Below are positions 15,082 to 23,918 of a DNA stretch of 35,824 nt, piece by piece; positions within the stretch are counted from its first letter, which is position 1, and every line of letters begins with the position of its first letter. The notes under the pieces are model-generated. The model did no database searches. It saw only the letters and a program-made list of their open reading frames with translations, and had not been told where the DNA came from. The stretch spans positions 1-35,824 of the forward strand of contig JAAZEB010000295.1 in NCBI GenBank assembly GCA_012512505.1, given 5' to 3'. The translations under genes were made by a program, and so were the position numbers. The DNA comes from Armatimonadota bacterium. GTDB taxonomy: Bacteria; Armatimonadota; JAAZEB01.

Positions 15082-16182
15082 ATGATGAACTCAGCAACAC
15101 CCACCGCGGAGCTTGGGCTGCGGCGCGCGCAGGTGCGCCTCTCCTTGATCCTGCTGACCGTGATGGCCGCCACCATGCTGGCGGTGGGCGTGCTATCGCG
15201 CAGCCGGTGGCTGGAGGCGCGCCTGGTCGCCCTGGAGGTGGACCGCTTCCGCCGCAACATCGAGCACTGCATGAACCGCGGCCTCTACCTAGAGTTTGAG
15301 GACCGGCTGCTGCTGCGGGAGATCCCCCGGGCAGACTACTCCCAGGGCGGGGTGTTCTTCCTGGGCACCTCGGCACTGAAATGGGCGCTGCAGACCTGGG
15401 AGATCACGCCGGATCAGCGCCCCTACGTGGCCGACTACGGCATCGGCGCCTCCGACCACCGGCAGCAACTGCAGTTCATCCGCTTCCTGGCCGAGCAGCG
15501 CGGCTTCCTGCAGGCCGGCGCGCGGACGCACCTGGTGCTGGGTGCCTATTGGACGATGGGGATGCGGGCCGACCCGGAGAGCTTCTTCGGCCCGCTGTGG
15601 GAGCGCTACGGCCTCTACTCCTACGACCCGGACCGGGGGATCCAGAGTGCCGGGGGGCCGCGCTGGCTCGCGTGGCTTCGCGAGGAGCGGGCCCGCACCG
15701 CGTCGTTCCTGGCCGGCCTGGCGAACCGTACCGCCCGGCTGGCCGCCACCAGCGCCGGGCTGCGGCTGACACCCACCGAACGGATCGACGCCGCCAAGGC
15801 CCGGGAACGCGCCCGGCGCCAACGGATTGAGGGGTGGCAGGAGCCGCTGGCAGAGCAGATGGCCGCCCTGGAAAGCCAGATCCGCTACGTTCGCCGCCAC
15901 CAGGCACAGGTGACCGTGGTGCTCGTACCTACCCGTGCCGCCTACCGTGACCAACCCCTCCCCCGAGTCTACCGGCAGGAAGTGACCCGGCTGTGCCAGC
16001 GGCTGGCCGTGCCGCTGGTGGATCTGTCGGAGCTGCTGCGTGAGGACGAGTTCTGGGACATGAACCACTCCAACTACGCCGGGATACGCAAGACGCACAC
16101 CGTGCTGATGGCCATGGCCAGCGAGCACCTGCGCCAGGTTGGCCTGTGGCCCAAGCGGTGGTCACGCTACGCCGCGCGCTGA
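15082..16182 (+). CDS. Membrane-anchored SGNH-like acyltransferase/esterase (DltD/AlgX-like)
   Basis: A 366-residue protein; ATG 15082 or 15085, directly after the small gene's stop with no strong RBS of its own, so translation is probably coupled. One N-terminal membrane span (about residues 18-38) would place the body outside the membrane. SGNH motifs: VFFLGTSALKWAL with Ser97 in the block I position, an ADYGIGASDHRQQLQF segment, VTVVLVPTRAAYR, and WDMNHSNYAGIRKT with Asp326 and His329 as the D-x-x-H block. An Arg/Ala-rich helical insert lies at about 210-260. DltD and AlgX-type proteins of this fold finish transfer of acyl groups to surface polymers, the role I infer here. A fold-only hydrolase is the alternative. 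Confidence 0.8.
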   Translation: MMNSATPTAELGLRRAQVRLSLILLTVMAATMLAVGVLSRSRWLEARLVALEVDRFRRNIEHCMNRGLYLEFEDRLLLREIPRADYSQGGVFFLGTSALKWALQTWEITPDQRPYVADYGIGASDHRQQLQFIRFLAEQRGFLQAGARTHLVLGAYWTMGMRADPESFFGPLWERYGLYSYDPDRGIQSAGGPRWLAWLREERARTASFLAGLANRTARLAATSAGLRLTPTERIDAAKARERARRQRIEGWQEPLAEQMAALESQIRYVRRHQAQVTVVLVPTRAAYRDQPLPRVYRQEVTRLCQRLAVPLVDLSELLREDEFWDMNHSNYAGIRKTHTVLMAMASEHLRQVGLWPKRWSRYAAR

Positions 16183-16194
16183 GGAAACGTCAAC

Positions 16195-16207
16195 GCCCCA
16201 ACGGGGC
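16195..16207 (+). terminator. Weak hairpin after the acylation operon
   Basis: GCCCC (16195-16199) and GGGGC (16203-16207) flank a 3-nt loop, followed by CTTTGCC. It begins 12 nt after the SGNH stop. The stem is short and the T-run poor, so this is only a possible terminator. The remaining non-coding DNA up to 16397 shows nothing else I can name. Confidence 0.3.
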
Positions 16208-16397
16208 CTTTGCCTGCTCCTCGCCGCGTCGCCTCGGCCTGCCTAGCACGGTGGCGCCAGGCGTGCGGCTGCCGAGCCTGCGCCTGCCGGTAGCCCCCGG
16301 GGCAGGAACGGCGGCGGGCGCCGCCGAAACCAGCAGCACACCGGCCCCATGCGACAACGCGCGGGAGACCGCGCTACTGTGGAGGCAGGAGGTAGCG

Positions 16398-16679
16398 ATG
16401 GCACTGCTCACGCCTGAGGAGATTCGCGCGCGCTTGACGGCGCTCCCCGACTGGCACCTGGCGGCCGATGGCATCCGCAAGACCTACTCCTTCCCCGACT
16501 TCCGGAAGGCGATCAACTTCGTCAACGCCGTCGCCGACATCGCGGAGGCCCGCCAGCACCACCCGGAGATCGCTATTCGCTACAACAAGGTGACGCTGAC
16601 ATCCCTCTCTCACGACGTCGGCCAGGTCACCGAGCGCGACCTGGAGTTGGCCGAGCAGCTCGAGCAGATTCCGCTCTGA
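16398..16679 (+). CDS. Pterin-4a-carbinolamine dehydratase (PhhB/DCoH)
   Basis: A 93-residue protein, ATG at 16398 with AGGAGG at 16387-16392. It holds the full family signature: ARQHHPEIAIRYNKVTLTSL with the paired His residues, then the SHDVGQVTERD segment with the third His and the Asp. The enzyme dehydrates 4a-hydroxytetrahydrobiopterin so that the pterin cofactor of aromatic amino acid hydroxylases can be recycled; some bacterial copies act in pterin metabolism more widely. No hydroxylase gene lies in the window. The length is normal for the family. It precedes a sugar isomerase-like gene by 12 nt. Confidence 0.92.
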   Translation: MALLTPEEIRARLTALPDWHLAADGIRKTYSFPDFRKAINFVNAVADIAEARQHHPEIAIRYNKVTLTSLSHDVGQVTERDLELAEQLEQIPL

Positions 16680-16691
16680 GGAAGGTACACC

Positions 16692-17456
16692 ATGACAAAC
16701 ATTGTCGCGTGTAACGTGTACAGCTACGGGCGTTACGGCGCCGCGGCCTACGAGCACCTGCGCTCGATCGGCCTCACCAACATCGAGATCTCCGTGCCCC
16801 CGGCAGAGCGGCTGCCCGTGCTGCAGGATGAACTCGACCGCTATGGCCTGAAGGTGACGACCGTGATGGGGTCGTGCGACCTGGCGAACCCGGAGTGCGC
16901 CGAGGCGCTGAAGCCCCAGGCGGCCACCGCCGGCGCGCTGGGCGCGAAGATCATCTTCCTTAGCGTGCGGGCTGGCGACCAGCCGAAGGAAGTCGCCTAC
17001 GACCGCCTGCGCGCCGTGGGGGACGTCATGGCCGCCGCCGGCCTGACCGCCGCCCTGGAGACGCACCCGGATCTGATCCACAACGGCGACCAGGCGCTGG
17101 AGACGATGCGCGGCGTGGACCACCCGAACGTGCGCGTCAACTTCGACACGGGGAACATCTACTACTACAACGAGGGCACCACCGCCGTCGCTGAGCTGCG
17201 CAAGATCGCCCCCTACGTGGCGAGCGTTCACCTGAAGGACACCTACGGCGGCTTCAAGACGCACCACTTCCCCACCCTTGGCCAGGGCGTCGTGGACTAC
17301 CCGGAGATCTTCCGCATCTTGAACGAGCACGGCATGTACGGCCCCTTCACCATGGAGCTGGAAGGGATCGCCGGCGAGGAACTGACCGAAGAGCAGCAGA
17401 AGGCCCGGGTAGCAGACTCCCTGGCTTACCTGAAGCGCATTGGCGTCGTGGGCTGA
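16692..17456 (+). CDS. Sugar phosphate isomerase/epimerase-like TIM-barrel protein
   Basis: A 254-residue cytoplasmic protein of the AP-endonuclease-2 / xylose-isomerase-like TIM barrel family, ATG at 16692 with GAGGAAGG upstream. Likely metal ligands sit at the usual strand ends: Glu123 (ALETHPD), Asp152 (NFDTGN), His180 (ASVHLKD) and Glu222 (TMELEG). These proteins isomerise or epimerise sugars or inositols, but the substrate cannot be read from the sequence. The neighbouring secreted glycosidase-like genes on the same strand suggest a place in sugar catabolism. Confidence 0.85.
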   Translation: MTNIVACNVYSYGRYGAAAYEHLRSIGLTNIEISVPPAERLPVLQDELDRYGLKVTTVMGSCDLANPECAEALKPQAATAGALGAKIIFLSVRAGDQPKEVAYDRLRAVGDVMAAAGLTAALETHPDLIHNGDQALETMRGVDHPNVRVNFDTGNIYYYNEGTTAVAELRKIAPYVASVHLKDTYGGFKTHHFPTLGQGVVDYPEIFRILNEHGMYGPFTMELEGIAGEELTEEQQKARVADSLAYLKRIGVVG

Positions 17457-17499
17457 GCCAGCCAACGACCCCGGGCAACCCAGTGAGAATGAAAGACTG

Positions 17500-20178
17500 A
17501 TGAGGAATCCGAAACCAATGACTCGATGGACCGCGCACGCGCTGGTGGCCGTGTGCTGCTGCCTGGTGCTCGCGGCCGGGGCGCCGGCGAGCACGGCCGC
17601 GGAAACGGGGCCCCAGATGCTGGATCTGATCACCGATGGCAGCGCCTGGTCCGGCGCGCCCGACCACCCCACCACGCAGCAGACGGTGACGGTGCGCGAC
17701 GGAACCCTGGTCACCGACATCACCGGCAACGGCGACAAGGAAGATTACCCCAAGCTCACCCGCATCTACGACGCACCCCAAGACTGGCGGCGCTTCGCCC
17801 GCATCCGCACCCGGGTGCGCGTCACCTGCGACGACCCGGAGGTGCGCCAGAAGAACCTGACGATTGTGCTGCTGGACGAGCACAACCGTCGCGCCGACTT
17901 GCCTGACCACCCGATGACGCAGCAGTGCTTCGGGCACACCGTGCCCGTCGGGCGCTGGGTGGAGCTGAAGAACTGGCTCGATGGCATCGACCGCTCCGCC
18001 ATCCGGCAGGTCGACCTCTACCTCTACGAGGTGCCCCCGGAGAAGGCACACCACTACCGCTGGGAGATCGCCTCGCTGCAGCTTGAAAGCCTGGAGGGTG
18101 CCTTCGATAGCGAGATCTGGCCGGGCGAGGCGCTGAAGGGGGTCCAGAGCGCGCCGGCGGCGCGGCTGGCCACCCGTGACGGCCTCCGCCTCGCCCTGGG
18201 CCAGCAGGGCGACATCTCTCTCCTCACCGTCGGCGGCAAGCGTGTGGGAGCCTCGGACCCAGCGGCGCCTTCCGGCCTGCTGGTGCGAGACGTGGCCGCC
18301 AATGGCGCGCCGGTGGTGGTGGGCGGCAAGATCCGTCGCCAGGGCTCCGCCGTCCGGCAGACGGCCCGCCTCGACGCGCTGGACCTGGCCGTCGATGCCA
18401 CCTATCGCGTCGTGGGAAACGCTTTGGAGATCCGCGGCACCGTGGCCGATCTGCGCGGGGCCGACCGCGCGGTGACCGTCTACTTCGCCGTGCCGGTGGC
18501 CGAAGCACCATGGGAGTGGTGGGACAGCGCCGCCGTGGCGCGCACGGCGCCGGGGCAAGGGGGCGAACTCGCCTACTACGAGTCGGGCATGGAGTACGGC
18601 CACGGCGGCCGGCACTCGAAGTACCCGCTCGGCGCGATCACCTGGCCCGGGCAGGCTGGCCTCAGCCTGGCGATCCGCATGGACGAGCCGGTGGTCCACC
18701 GCATCTTCTACAACCCGCGCCTGCGCCTCTTCACGGTGGCGCTCGACTTCGGCCTGGTGCCCATGCCGCGCCTGCGCGGCCGGCCCCTCTCGGAGGCGCC
18801 CTTCCGGGTGCTGCTCTACCGGCACGACCCCGCCTGGGGTTTCCGCTCGGCCCTGCAGCGTTACTACGACTTGTTCCCCCAGTTCTTCACCCGGCGCGTT
18901 CAGCGCGAGGGCGGCTGGTATGTCTGGGGTAACGTGAAGGATACCCCCGGCGCCGTGGAGGCCGGCTTCGGCTTCCACTGGGGGCCGGCCAACGAGGAGG
19001 CGGTGCGCTGGGATAACGAGAACGGCCTCCTGGCGGTCTACTACATCGAGGCGGAGTTCCATCAGCAGACGATGGGCGACTACGACCGCGCGCCCACCGT
19101 CGACGAAGTGATGGATCGCCTGCGCAAGCTGGCGGATGCCGACCCGGAAACCACGGCGGCGGTGGAGAAGCTGAGCTACGGCTACGCGCGCTCCGGGCGG
19201 GAGTTCCTCCAGGCCGTCTCGCAGGCCACCTTTGCCTCGGCCTTCCACGACAGCAACGGCCAGGCGCCCTGCATGATCGCCCAAATGCCCTGGATTGGGG
19301 AGAGCAACTGGGGCGCCATCCTGCCCTGCAACCTCGACCCGGACATCCCCCAGGGCAAGGGATGGTTCAACTTCCAGTTCATGCTGCGCCAGATGCTCGC
19401 CAACTGGGGCAGCAAGAACGCCCGCTACGACGGCATCGCCCTCGACTCGTTTGGCGGCTACGGCCAACTCGGCCGTGCCAGCTATCGCCGGGAGCATTTC
19501 CCTTACGCCGACTTCCCGCTTAGCTTCTCAGCGGTGGACCAAAAGCCGGTGCAGGTGGCCGCTTTCGCCTCTCTGGAGTGGCTGCGGGCGCTGGCCCGCG
19601 AAGTTCACGGGCGCCGGAAGGTGCTGATGGCCAACTGCTCCTGGAATATCACCCCGGGCTGGCTTACCTTTGCCGCGCCCTACCTCGACATCTTCGGCGC
19701 CGAGGCCGCCCGCTTCGTGGACCCGGACTTCATCCGCGCCATCGCCTACCGCAAGCCCTGCACCGACCTGCCCTACGAGCCGCAGCCGGAGTGGGATGCC
19801 TGCTCGCGCTTGCTGCACGGCATCTATCAGGGGCATGGCCACGACATGGCGGTGATGCGCCGCTGCATCGGCCCGCTGCGCCAACTCTCCGCGGCCGGCT
19901 GGCAGCCGGTCAGCGGTGCCCGCGTGCTGCCGGCTACCTTGCGCCTGGAGCGCTACGGCAGCGGCAAGCAGGTGCTGCTGGCGCTGCACAATCCCGATGA
20001 CGCCGACCGGCAGGCGGAGGTGAACCTGGTGCCAAGCACGCTCGGCTGGCCGGCCAACGCCTCGGTGAAGGCTACCCTGATCTTCCCCACCGACGGGCGC
20101 ACCGTGCAAGTGAGTGGCCGCAACCTCTCTCTTCCACTCGCCGGCCGCGAGACGGTGGTGCTCTCGGTGACCCGCTAG
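17500..20178 (+). CDS. Large secreted glycoside-hydrolase-like protein of unknown specificity
   Basis: About 892 residues from ATG 17500; ATG 17518 is as likely and gives a cleaner signal peptide (MTRWTAHALVAVCCCLVLAA, cleavage near AASTAA-like sites). The N-terminal part (about 40-230) looks like a beta-sandwich. A middle beta-rich part follows, then a barrel-like region with WWDSAA, HRIFYNPRL, GGWYVWGNVKD, VRWDNENGLLAVYYIEAEFH, and RYDGIALDSFGGYG, the last resembling the nucleophile strand of retaining alpha-glycosidases. The C-terminus has QVLLALHNPDDADR and a small beta domain, as in many clan GH-D/GH-A-like enzymes. I do not recognise a numbered GH family. It lies 43 nt after the isomerase gene. 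Confidence 0.7.
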   Translation: MRNPKPMTRWTAHALVAVCCCLVLAAGAPASTAAETGPQMLDLITDGSAWSGAPDHPTTQQTVTVRDGTLVTDITGNGDKEDYPKLTRIYDAPQDWRRFARIRTRVRVTCDDPEVRQKNLTIVLLDEHNRRADLPDHPMTQQCFGHTVPVGRWVELKNWLDGIDRSAIRQVDLYLYEVPPEKAHHYRWEIASLQLESLEGAFDSEIWPGEALKGVQSAPAARLATRDGLRLALGQQGDISLLTVGGKRVGASDPAAPSGLLVRDVAANGAPVVVGGKIRRQGSAVRQTARLDALDLAVDATYRVVGNALEIRGTVADLRGADRAVTVYFAVPVAEAPWEWWDSAAVARTAPGQGGELAYYESGMEYGHGGRHSKYPLGAITWPGQAGLSLAIRMDEPVVHRIFYNPRLRLFTVALDFGLVPMPRLRGRPLSEAPFRVLLYRHDPAWGFRSALQRYYDLFPQFFTRRVQREGGWYVWGNVKDTPGAVEAGFGFHWGPANEEAVRWDNENGLLAVYYIEAEFHQQTMGDYDRAPTVDEVMDRLRKLADADPETTAAVEKLSYGYARSGREFLQAVSQATFASAFHDSNGQAPCMIAQMPWIGESNWGAILPCNLDPDIPQGKGWFNFQFMLRQMLANWGSKNARYDGIALDSFGGYGQLGRASYRREHFPYADFPLSFSAVDQKPVQVAAFASLEWLRALAREVHGRRKVLMANCSWNITPGWLTFAAPYLDIFGAEAARFVDPDFIRAIAYRKPCTDLPYEPQPEWDACSRLLHGIYQGHGHDMAVMRRCIGPLRQLSAAGWQPVSGARVLPATLRLERYGSGKQVLLALHNPDDADRQAEVNLVPSTLGWPANASVKATLIFPTDGRTVQVSGRNLSLPLAGRETVVLSVTR

Positions 20179-20222
20179 GCCGCTGCCGGCGCCCGGCCGG
20201 CCCGGCACGGAGGATGAGGACC

Positions 20223-22691
20223 ATGGGCCGCCGTTTGCTGGCTGCCGGACTGCTGATCCCGGGAATCCTGGTCGGCCGGGTGTCTGGGAGTGCCGCGGAG
20301 GCACCCCTCCCGGACACCCGGCCGGCGTTCGACAAAACGGCCTATCGGGGCACGGTATGGAGCGCCGCCAACCCCTGGTGGCCGCCGAACAAGTCGCGCA
20401 CCTACGCCGGGGGCGGGCCGGACTTCGCCTGGCACCGCTACCCCGACGATCCCGTCGCCATGTGGAAGGAGGTGGCCCTCCGCTGTCAGCCGTACGGCCT
20501 GACCGGGCTGCAGGGCGAGGTGCTCTTGCCAGACGGCTACATCTCCACCTGGAAGGCGATGGCCGAGGGTTTCCGGCAGGCCGGCAACGGTTTCTTCCTG
20601 CAGGCGTTCCTCACTGGTGCGGAGCCCACCGACAAGCTGCTGACGATGTTCGCCGCCCTGATGCCGGAGCTGAAGGAGCATCCGAACGTCTATCGGCTCG
20701 ATGGGCATCCGGTGGTGGTGCTCTACTCTCCCAGCGGCACCCCCAGCGAGTGGCGCGAGGCGATCGCCCGCGTTGAGGCGCGGTACGGGCGGATGATCTG
20801 GCTGATCGACGGGGCGTTCGCGACCCCGGAGTGGCTGCGGCAGTACCTGCCGGTGGTGGACGGCATCAGCATGTACGCCAACTGGTCGGATCAGTCGCAG
20901 CGCGAGCTCTACGCGCGGATCACCGACGTGATGCACCGCGAGTTTCCCACCAAGGTGTTTGAAGGCGCGGTGCATACCACCTACTTCGTCCACTTCCACT
21001 ACGGCGGGGTGCAGCCGGCGTTGACGGAGAAGTACCGCCGCTCCTGGGAGATCACCCTCGCGGCCCGGCCTGATTCGCTCACGCTGACCAACTTTTTCGA
21101 CTGCTACGAGAACTCGCGCGTTCTGCCCAGCTACGAGCTGGACGACGTTCTGCTGCGCATCGCCCGCCATCAGATCGATCTCTGGAAGGGCCGGCAGCCC
21201 GGGGAGAGCGACACCCCCGAGCTGTATGTCTCCAATCACACCAACGTGCTGCTCGGGCAGCCGCTGCGCTTCGAGGTGCTCGGCTTTCCCCTGAAAGGCC
21301 CGAACAAGGAAGTGACGGTTCGCCTGGAGGTGTGTGACGAGGAGGAAAAGGTACTCCATGCCTTCCCGGAGCGGCAGATGCTCCTGGATGGGCTGAAGGT
21401 GGAGACGTTCACGCTTCCCTCGGACCGATTCCTCGACCGCAGGGCGGTTCACCCGCGCGTCACTTACCGCTGGCACGGAGGCCAGTTTCAGTCGTACCCG
21501 CTGCCGCAGACAAACCTGGTGACCAGCCTGCGCCCGCACGTTCTGTTCTGGTGCCGCGCGCTAGACCACCAGATCCGCATCGACACGAGCCGGCGGTGGA
21601 CGCTGAACGGGGTCGGGCCGGGCGGCACCGTAACCTACCCGCCGGACGGCGTAGGCGTGATCGCGGCCGAAGCGTTCTCGCAGGGGATGCCGGGGGTGGC
21701 CAACCGCGGCGGTGGTTGGGTGCGCATCTTGCGCAACGGCCGCGAGCTGCAGAGCCTGGAGAACTGGGACCTACGCTTCGTGTGGCCGATCCGTCTCCCC
21801 CACCCCGGCGGCGCCCTGGACTGGTACCAACTGGAACTGGAGAACGGCAGCGGCGCTCGCTACCTCTCCACGCCGAGCTGGGGGAAGAGCGACCGCCGTC
21901 CCGGCACGGTCTCGCTGCCGATCTGGCCCGCCGAGGGGCCAATCCGCGAGGTGACGGTGGAAGCGGCGCGCGTGCCGTTCTTTTACTATCCGTGCGACCG
22001 ATCCACTGGCCGGCTGCTGCTGGACACCTCCGGCTACGATCACCACGGCTACCTGGGTGGCAGCGGCTATGGCGGCGGCCACCTGGCCTATACCGCTTGC
22101 CGACACGAGCACGTCGGGCTGGTGGCGCCGACCGAAGATGCCGAGCCGCGCTGGGTGCGCGACAGCGATGGCCGCGGCTGCCTGCGCTTCGACGGCAATA
22201 GCTACGTGATGATCCAGGGCGGCACCGCCTTCCCCTACGCCTCCACCTACGAGCTATCGCTGAAGCCGGAGCGCACCGGCAAGCGGATGGGGGTGCTGGG
22301 CGCGGCCGGCGGGCAGGTGAACCTCTACCTCACCGAGAACGGCCGGATGGAGGCCTCGCGGGGAGGCACCGACACCCAGGGCGCGCCGACAACGGCCCGC
22401 GTTCTCTCGCGCGCGCCGCTGCCCGCGGGGCGTTGGAGCCACGTCGCCGTCGTCTATGACCTCAAGGAGCTGTCGCTCTACGTGAACGGCGTGCTCCAGG
22501 GGCGCGCGCCGCTGGGGCCAACGCGCACCACGGAGGAGATCAACGCCGTGGTGGTAGGCGGCACTTGTGGCTTCCCGTTCAACCCGCGCGACTACTTCAC
22601 CGGGAGCATTCGGCAGGTGCGCATCTACGGACGCAACCTGGCGCCGCGGGAGTTCCTCGGCGACGATGCGCCAGGTGAAAGGGCGAGGTGA
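20223..22691 (+). CDS. Secreted GH71/GH99-like protein with C-terminal LamG domain
   Basis: About 822 residues. ATG 20223 is preferred since GGAGG (20209-20213) then has normal spacing; an ATG at 20214 is in frame. A short signal peptide (GRRLLAAGLLIPGILVG) precedes a catalytic-looking barrel at about 30-330 with FLQAFLTGAEPTDKLL, HPNVYRLDGHPVVVLYSPSG and VVDGISMYANW, a pattern like GH71/GH99 enzymes that act on alpha-glucans or mannans. A beta-rich middle part follows, then a LamG/concanavalin-like domain at about 600-815 (GCLRFDGNSYVMIQGG, GRWSHVAVVYDLKELSLYVN, SIRQVRIYGR). The stop overlaps the nitrilase-family start in GTGA. The family assignment is tentative. Confidence 0.7.
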   Translation: MGRRLLAAGLLIPGILVGRVSGSAAEAPLPDTRPAFDKTAYRGTVWSAANPWWPPNKSRTYAGGGPDFAWHRYPDDPVAMWKEVALRCQPYGLTGLQGEVLLPDGYISTWKAMAEGFRQAGNGFFLQAFLTGAEPTDKLLTMFAALMPELKEHPNVYRLDGHPVVVLYSPSGTPSEWREAIARVEARYGRMIWLIDGAFATPEWLRQYLPVVDGISMYANWSDQSQRELYARITDVMHREFPTKVFEGAVHTTYFVHFHYGGVQPALTEKYRRSWEITLAARPDSLTLTNFFDCYENSRVLPSYELDDVLLRIARHQIDLWKGRQPGESDTPELYVSNHTNVLLGQPLRFEVLGFPLKGPNKEVTVRLEVCDEEEKVLHAFPERQMLLDGLKVETFTLPSDRFLDRRAVHPRVTYRWHGGQFQSYPLPQTNLVTSLRPHVLFWCRALDHQIRIDTSRRWTLNGVGPGGTVTYPPDGVGVIAAEAFSQGMPGVANRGGGWVRILRNGRELQSLENWDLRFVWPIRLPHPGGALDWYQLELENGSGARYLSTPSWGKSDRRPGTVSLPIWPAEGPIREVTVEAARVPFFYYPCDRSTGRLLLDTSGYDHHGYLGGSGYGGGHLAYTACRHEHVGLVAPTEDAEPRWVRDSDGRGCLRFDGNSYVMIQGGTAFPYASTYELSLKPERTGKRMGVLGAAGGQVNLYLTENGRMEASRGGTDTQGAPTTARVLSRAPLPAGRWSHVAVVYDLKELSLYVNGVLQGRAPLGPTRTTEEINAVVVGGTCGFPFNPRDYFTGSIRQVRIYGRNLAPREFLGDDAPGERAR

Positions 22692-23713
22692 GAAGGATGA
22701 GGTGCCGGATCGGCGCGATCCAGCCACGACGCGTTGATGCCGTGGTCGCGACGCTGGCGGAGAAGGAGCCGGAGGCCTTCCGTGACTGGCAGAAGCGGCT
22801 GGATGTGCGGGTCGAGGAGTACGATGCCCGGCTGCAGCGGCGGGTGTTGGCCGCCTACGTCGATCACCTGTGCGGCTTGCTGCACCAGGCCGGGCAGACG
22901 GGCTGCGACCTGGTGCTGCTTCCGGAGGCGATGCTGCCCGTCGGTGACCTCTATCCGGCAGGCCGGGAGCGCCTCGCGGAGGCGTGTCGGGCCGCCGAGC
23001 CGCTGTGGCTGGAGCGCACCGCCCCCATCGCCCGCCAGTACCAGATGCTGATCGCGAGCTGCTACTATCGGGCGGTGGGCGATCAGCTCTACAACGACGG
23101 CGTGCTGATGGACGAGACGGGCGCGGTGGTCGGCATCTACCACAAGGTACATCTCCCCTGCCCCCTCGACTGGGAAGCGCGCGAGGCTGGCTTGCTGGCG
23201 GCAGGCGATGCCCACCCGGTCTTCGAGACCCGGGTGGGCCGCGTCGGCTTCCAGATCTGCTACGACATCGACTTCCCGGAGGGGTGCCGCTGCCTGGCCC
23301 TGAACGGCGCCGAGATCATCCTCCATCCAACGGTGGGCTATGCCTTCCCGGATGAGGAGGAGGTGGTGGGCGAGGCGCGCCTGCGCACCCGCGCCACCGA
23401 CAACAGCGTGGTGCTGGTCTACAGCAACTTCGGGCCGGCGCCGGGCCGCAGCGCGATCTACGCCCCGAACGGCAACCAGGTGGCCTGCTGCGGTCGCGGG
23501 GCGGATCTCCTGGTCTTTGCCGACCTCGATCCCAGCCAGCCCTGGCAGCAAGACTGGGGCGTGTGCGTGCATGACCACCGCGACCAGCTCGCCCGCAAGC
23601 GTCGGCCAGATACCTATGGCGTCCTCACCGCCTTGCACCCTCCCTGCCTGGCGGATGCCGTCGGTCCGCAGGGGCGCCTCTACGAATACCCGGCGGAGGT
23701 GGGGCTGCCCTGA
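22688..23713 (+). CDS. Carbon-nitrogen hydrolase (nitrilase superfamily)
   Basis: A 341-residue cytoplasmic protein; the GTG at 22688 overlaps the previous stop, and ATG 22697 is an alternative. The nitrilase triad is clear: Glu80 (LVLLPEAML), Lys153 (IYHKVHLPCP) and Cys191 (GFQICYDIDFPEG). Members hydrolyse nitriles, amides or N-carbamoyl groups, and the exact substrate cannot be told. An N-terminal stretch of about 35 residues between the first strand and the next helix is longer than in minimal amidases. Its translational overlap with a secreted glycosidase-like gene suggests that the pathway handles a nitrogen-bearing sugar or a linked amide, which is only inference. Confidence 0.88.
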   Translation: MRRMRCRIGAIQPRRVDAVVATLAEKEPEAFRDWQKRLDVRVEEYDARLQRRVLAAYVDHLCGLLHQAGQTGCDLVLLPEAMLPVGDLYPAGRERLAEACRAAEPLWLERTAPIARQYQMLIASCYYRAVGDQLYNDGVLMDETGAVVGIYHKVHLPCPLDWEAREAGLLAAGDAHPVFETRVGRVGFQICYDIDFPEGCRCLALNGAEIILHPTVGYAFPDEEEVVGEARLRTRATDNSVVLVYSNFGPAPGRSAIYAPNGNQVACCGRGADLLVFADLDPSQPWQQDWGVCVHDHRDQLARKRRPDTYGVLTALHPPCLADAVGPQGRLYEYPAEVGLP

Positions 23714-23737
23714 GGCATTCGCCGGCCGCGCCGGGCA

Positions 23738-23819
23738 CCCATCGGCGTCAGGAGACGCCTACGGCGGGGCGCGTCTCCTGCGGTGGGGCCGGCGGGACGC
23801 CGGCGATCCGACCTGTCGG
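23738..23819. repeat. Interspersed GC-rich repeat, copy A
   Basis: Starts CCCATCGGCGTC and ends GACGCCGGCGATCCGACC followed by TGTCGG. It closely matches copy B at 35684-35765 over its whole 82 nt with scattered changes. GCCGGC-GGGAC-GCCGGC forms a 6-bp hairpin inside. It lies in the gap between the nitrilase and GH51 genes. A second partial stretch (GTGGAGACGCCTCC) follows it. Confidence 0.7.
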
Positions 23820-23918
23820 CGGTGGAGACGCCTCCGATGGTGGGGGTAGGCCAGGCGAACGGCGACGCCCCTGGGCTTGCGCGCCGATTGGGGCGGCGCG
23901 CTTGCTGGAGTTCATGGT

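Noticed and set aside
16183-16397. A coding extension upstream of the carbinolamine dehydratase
   Set aside because: The frame is open, but AGGAGG sits just before ATG 16398 and the family length fits that start; the upstream translation is Pro/Ala/Arg-rich noise.
17347-19497. A 716-codon open frame antisense to the isomerase and secreted glycosidase-like genes
   Set aside because: High GC content with strong third-position bias opens long antisense frames. Its translation is Ala/Gly/His/Val-rich with no domain, while the sense frames carry clear motifs.
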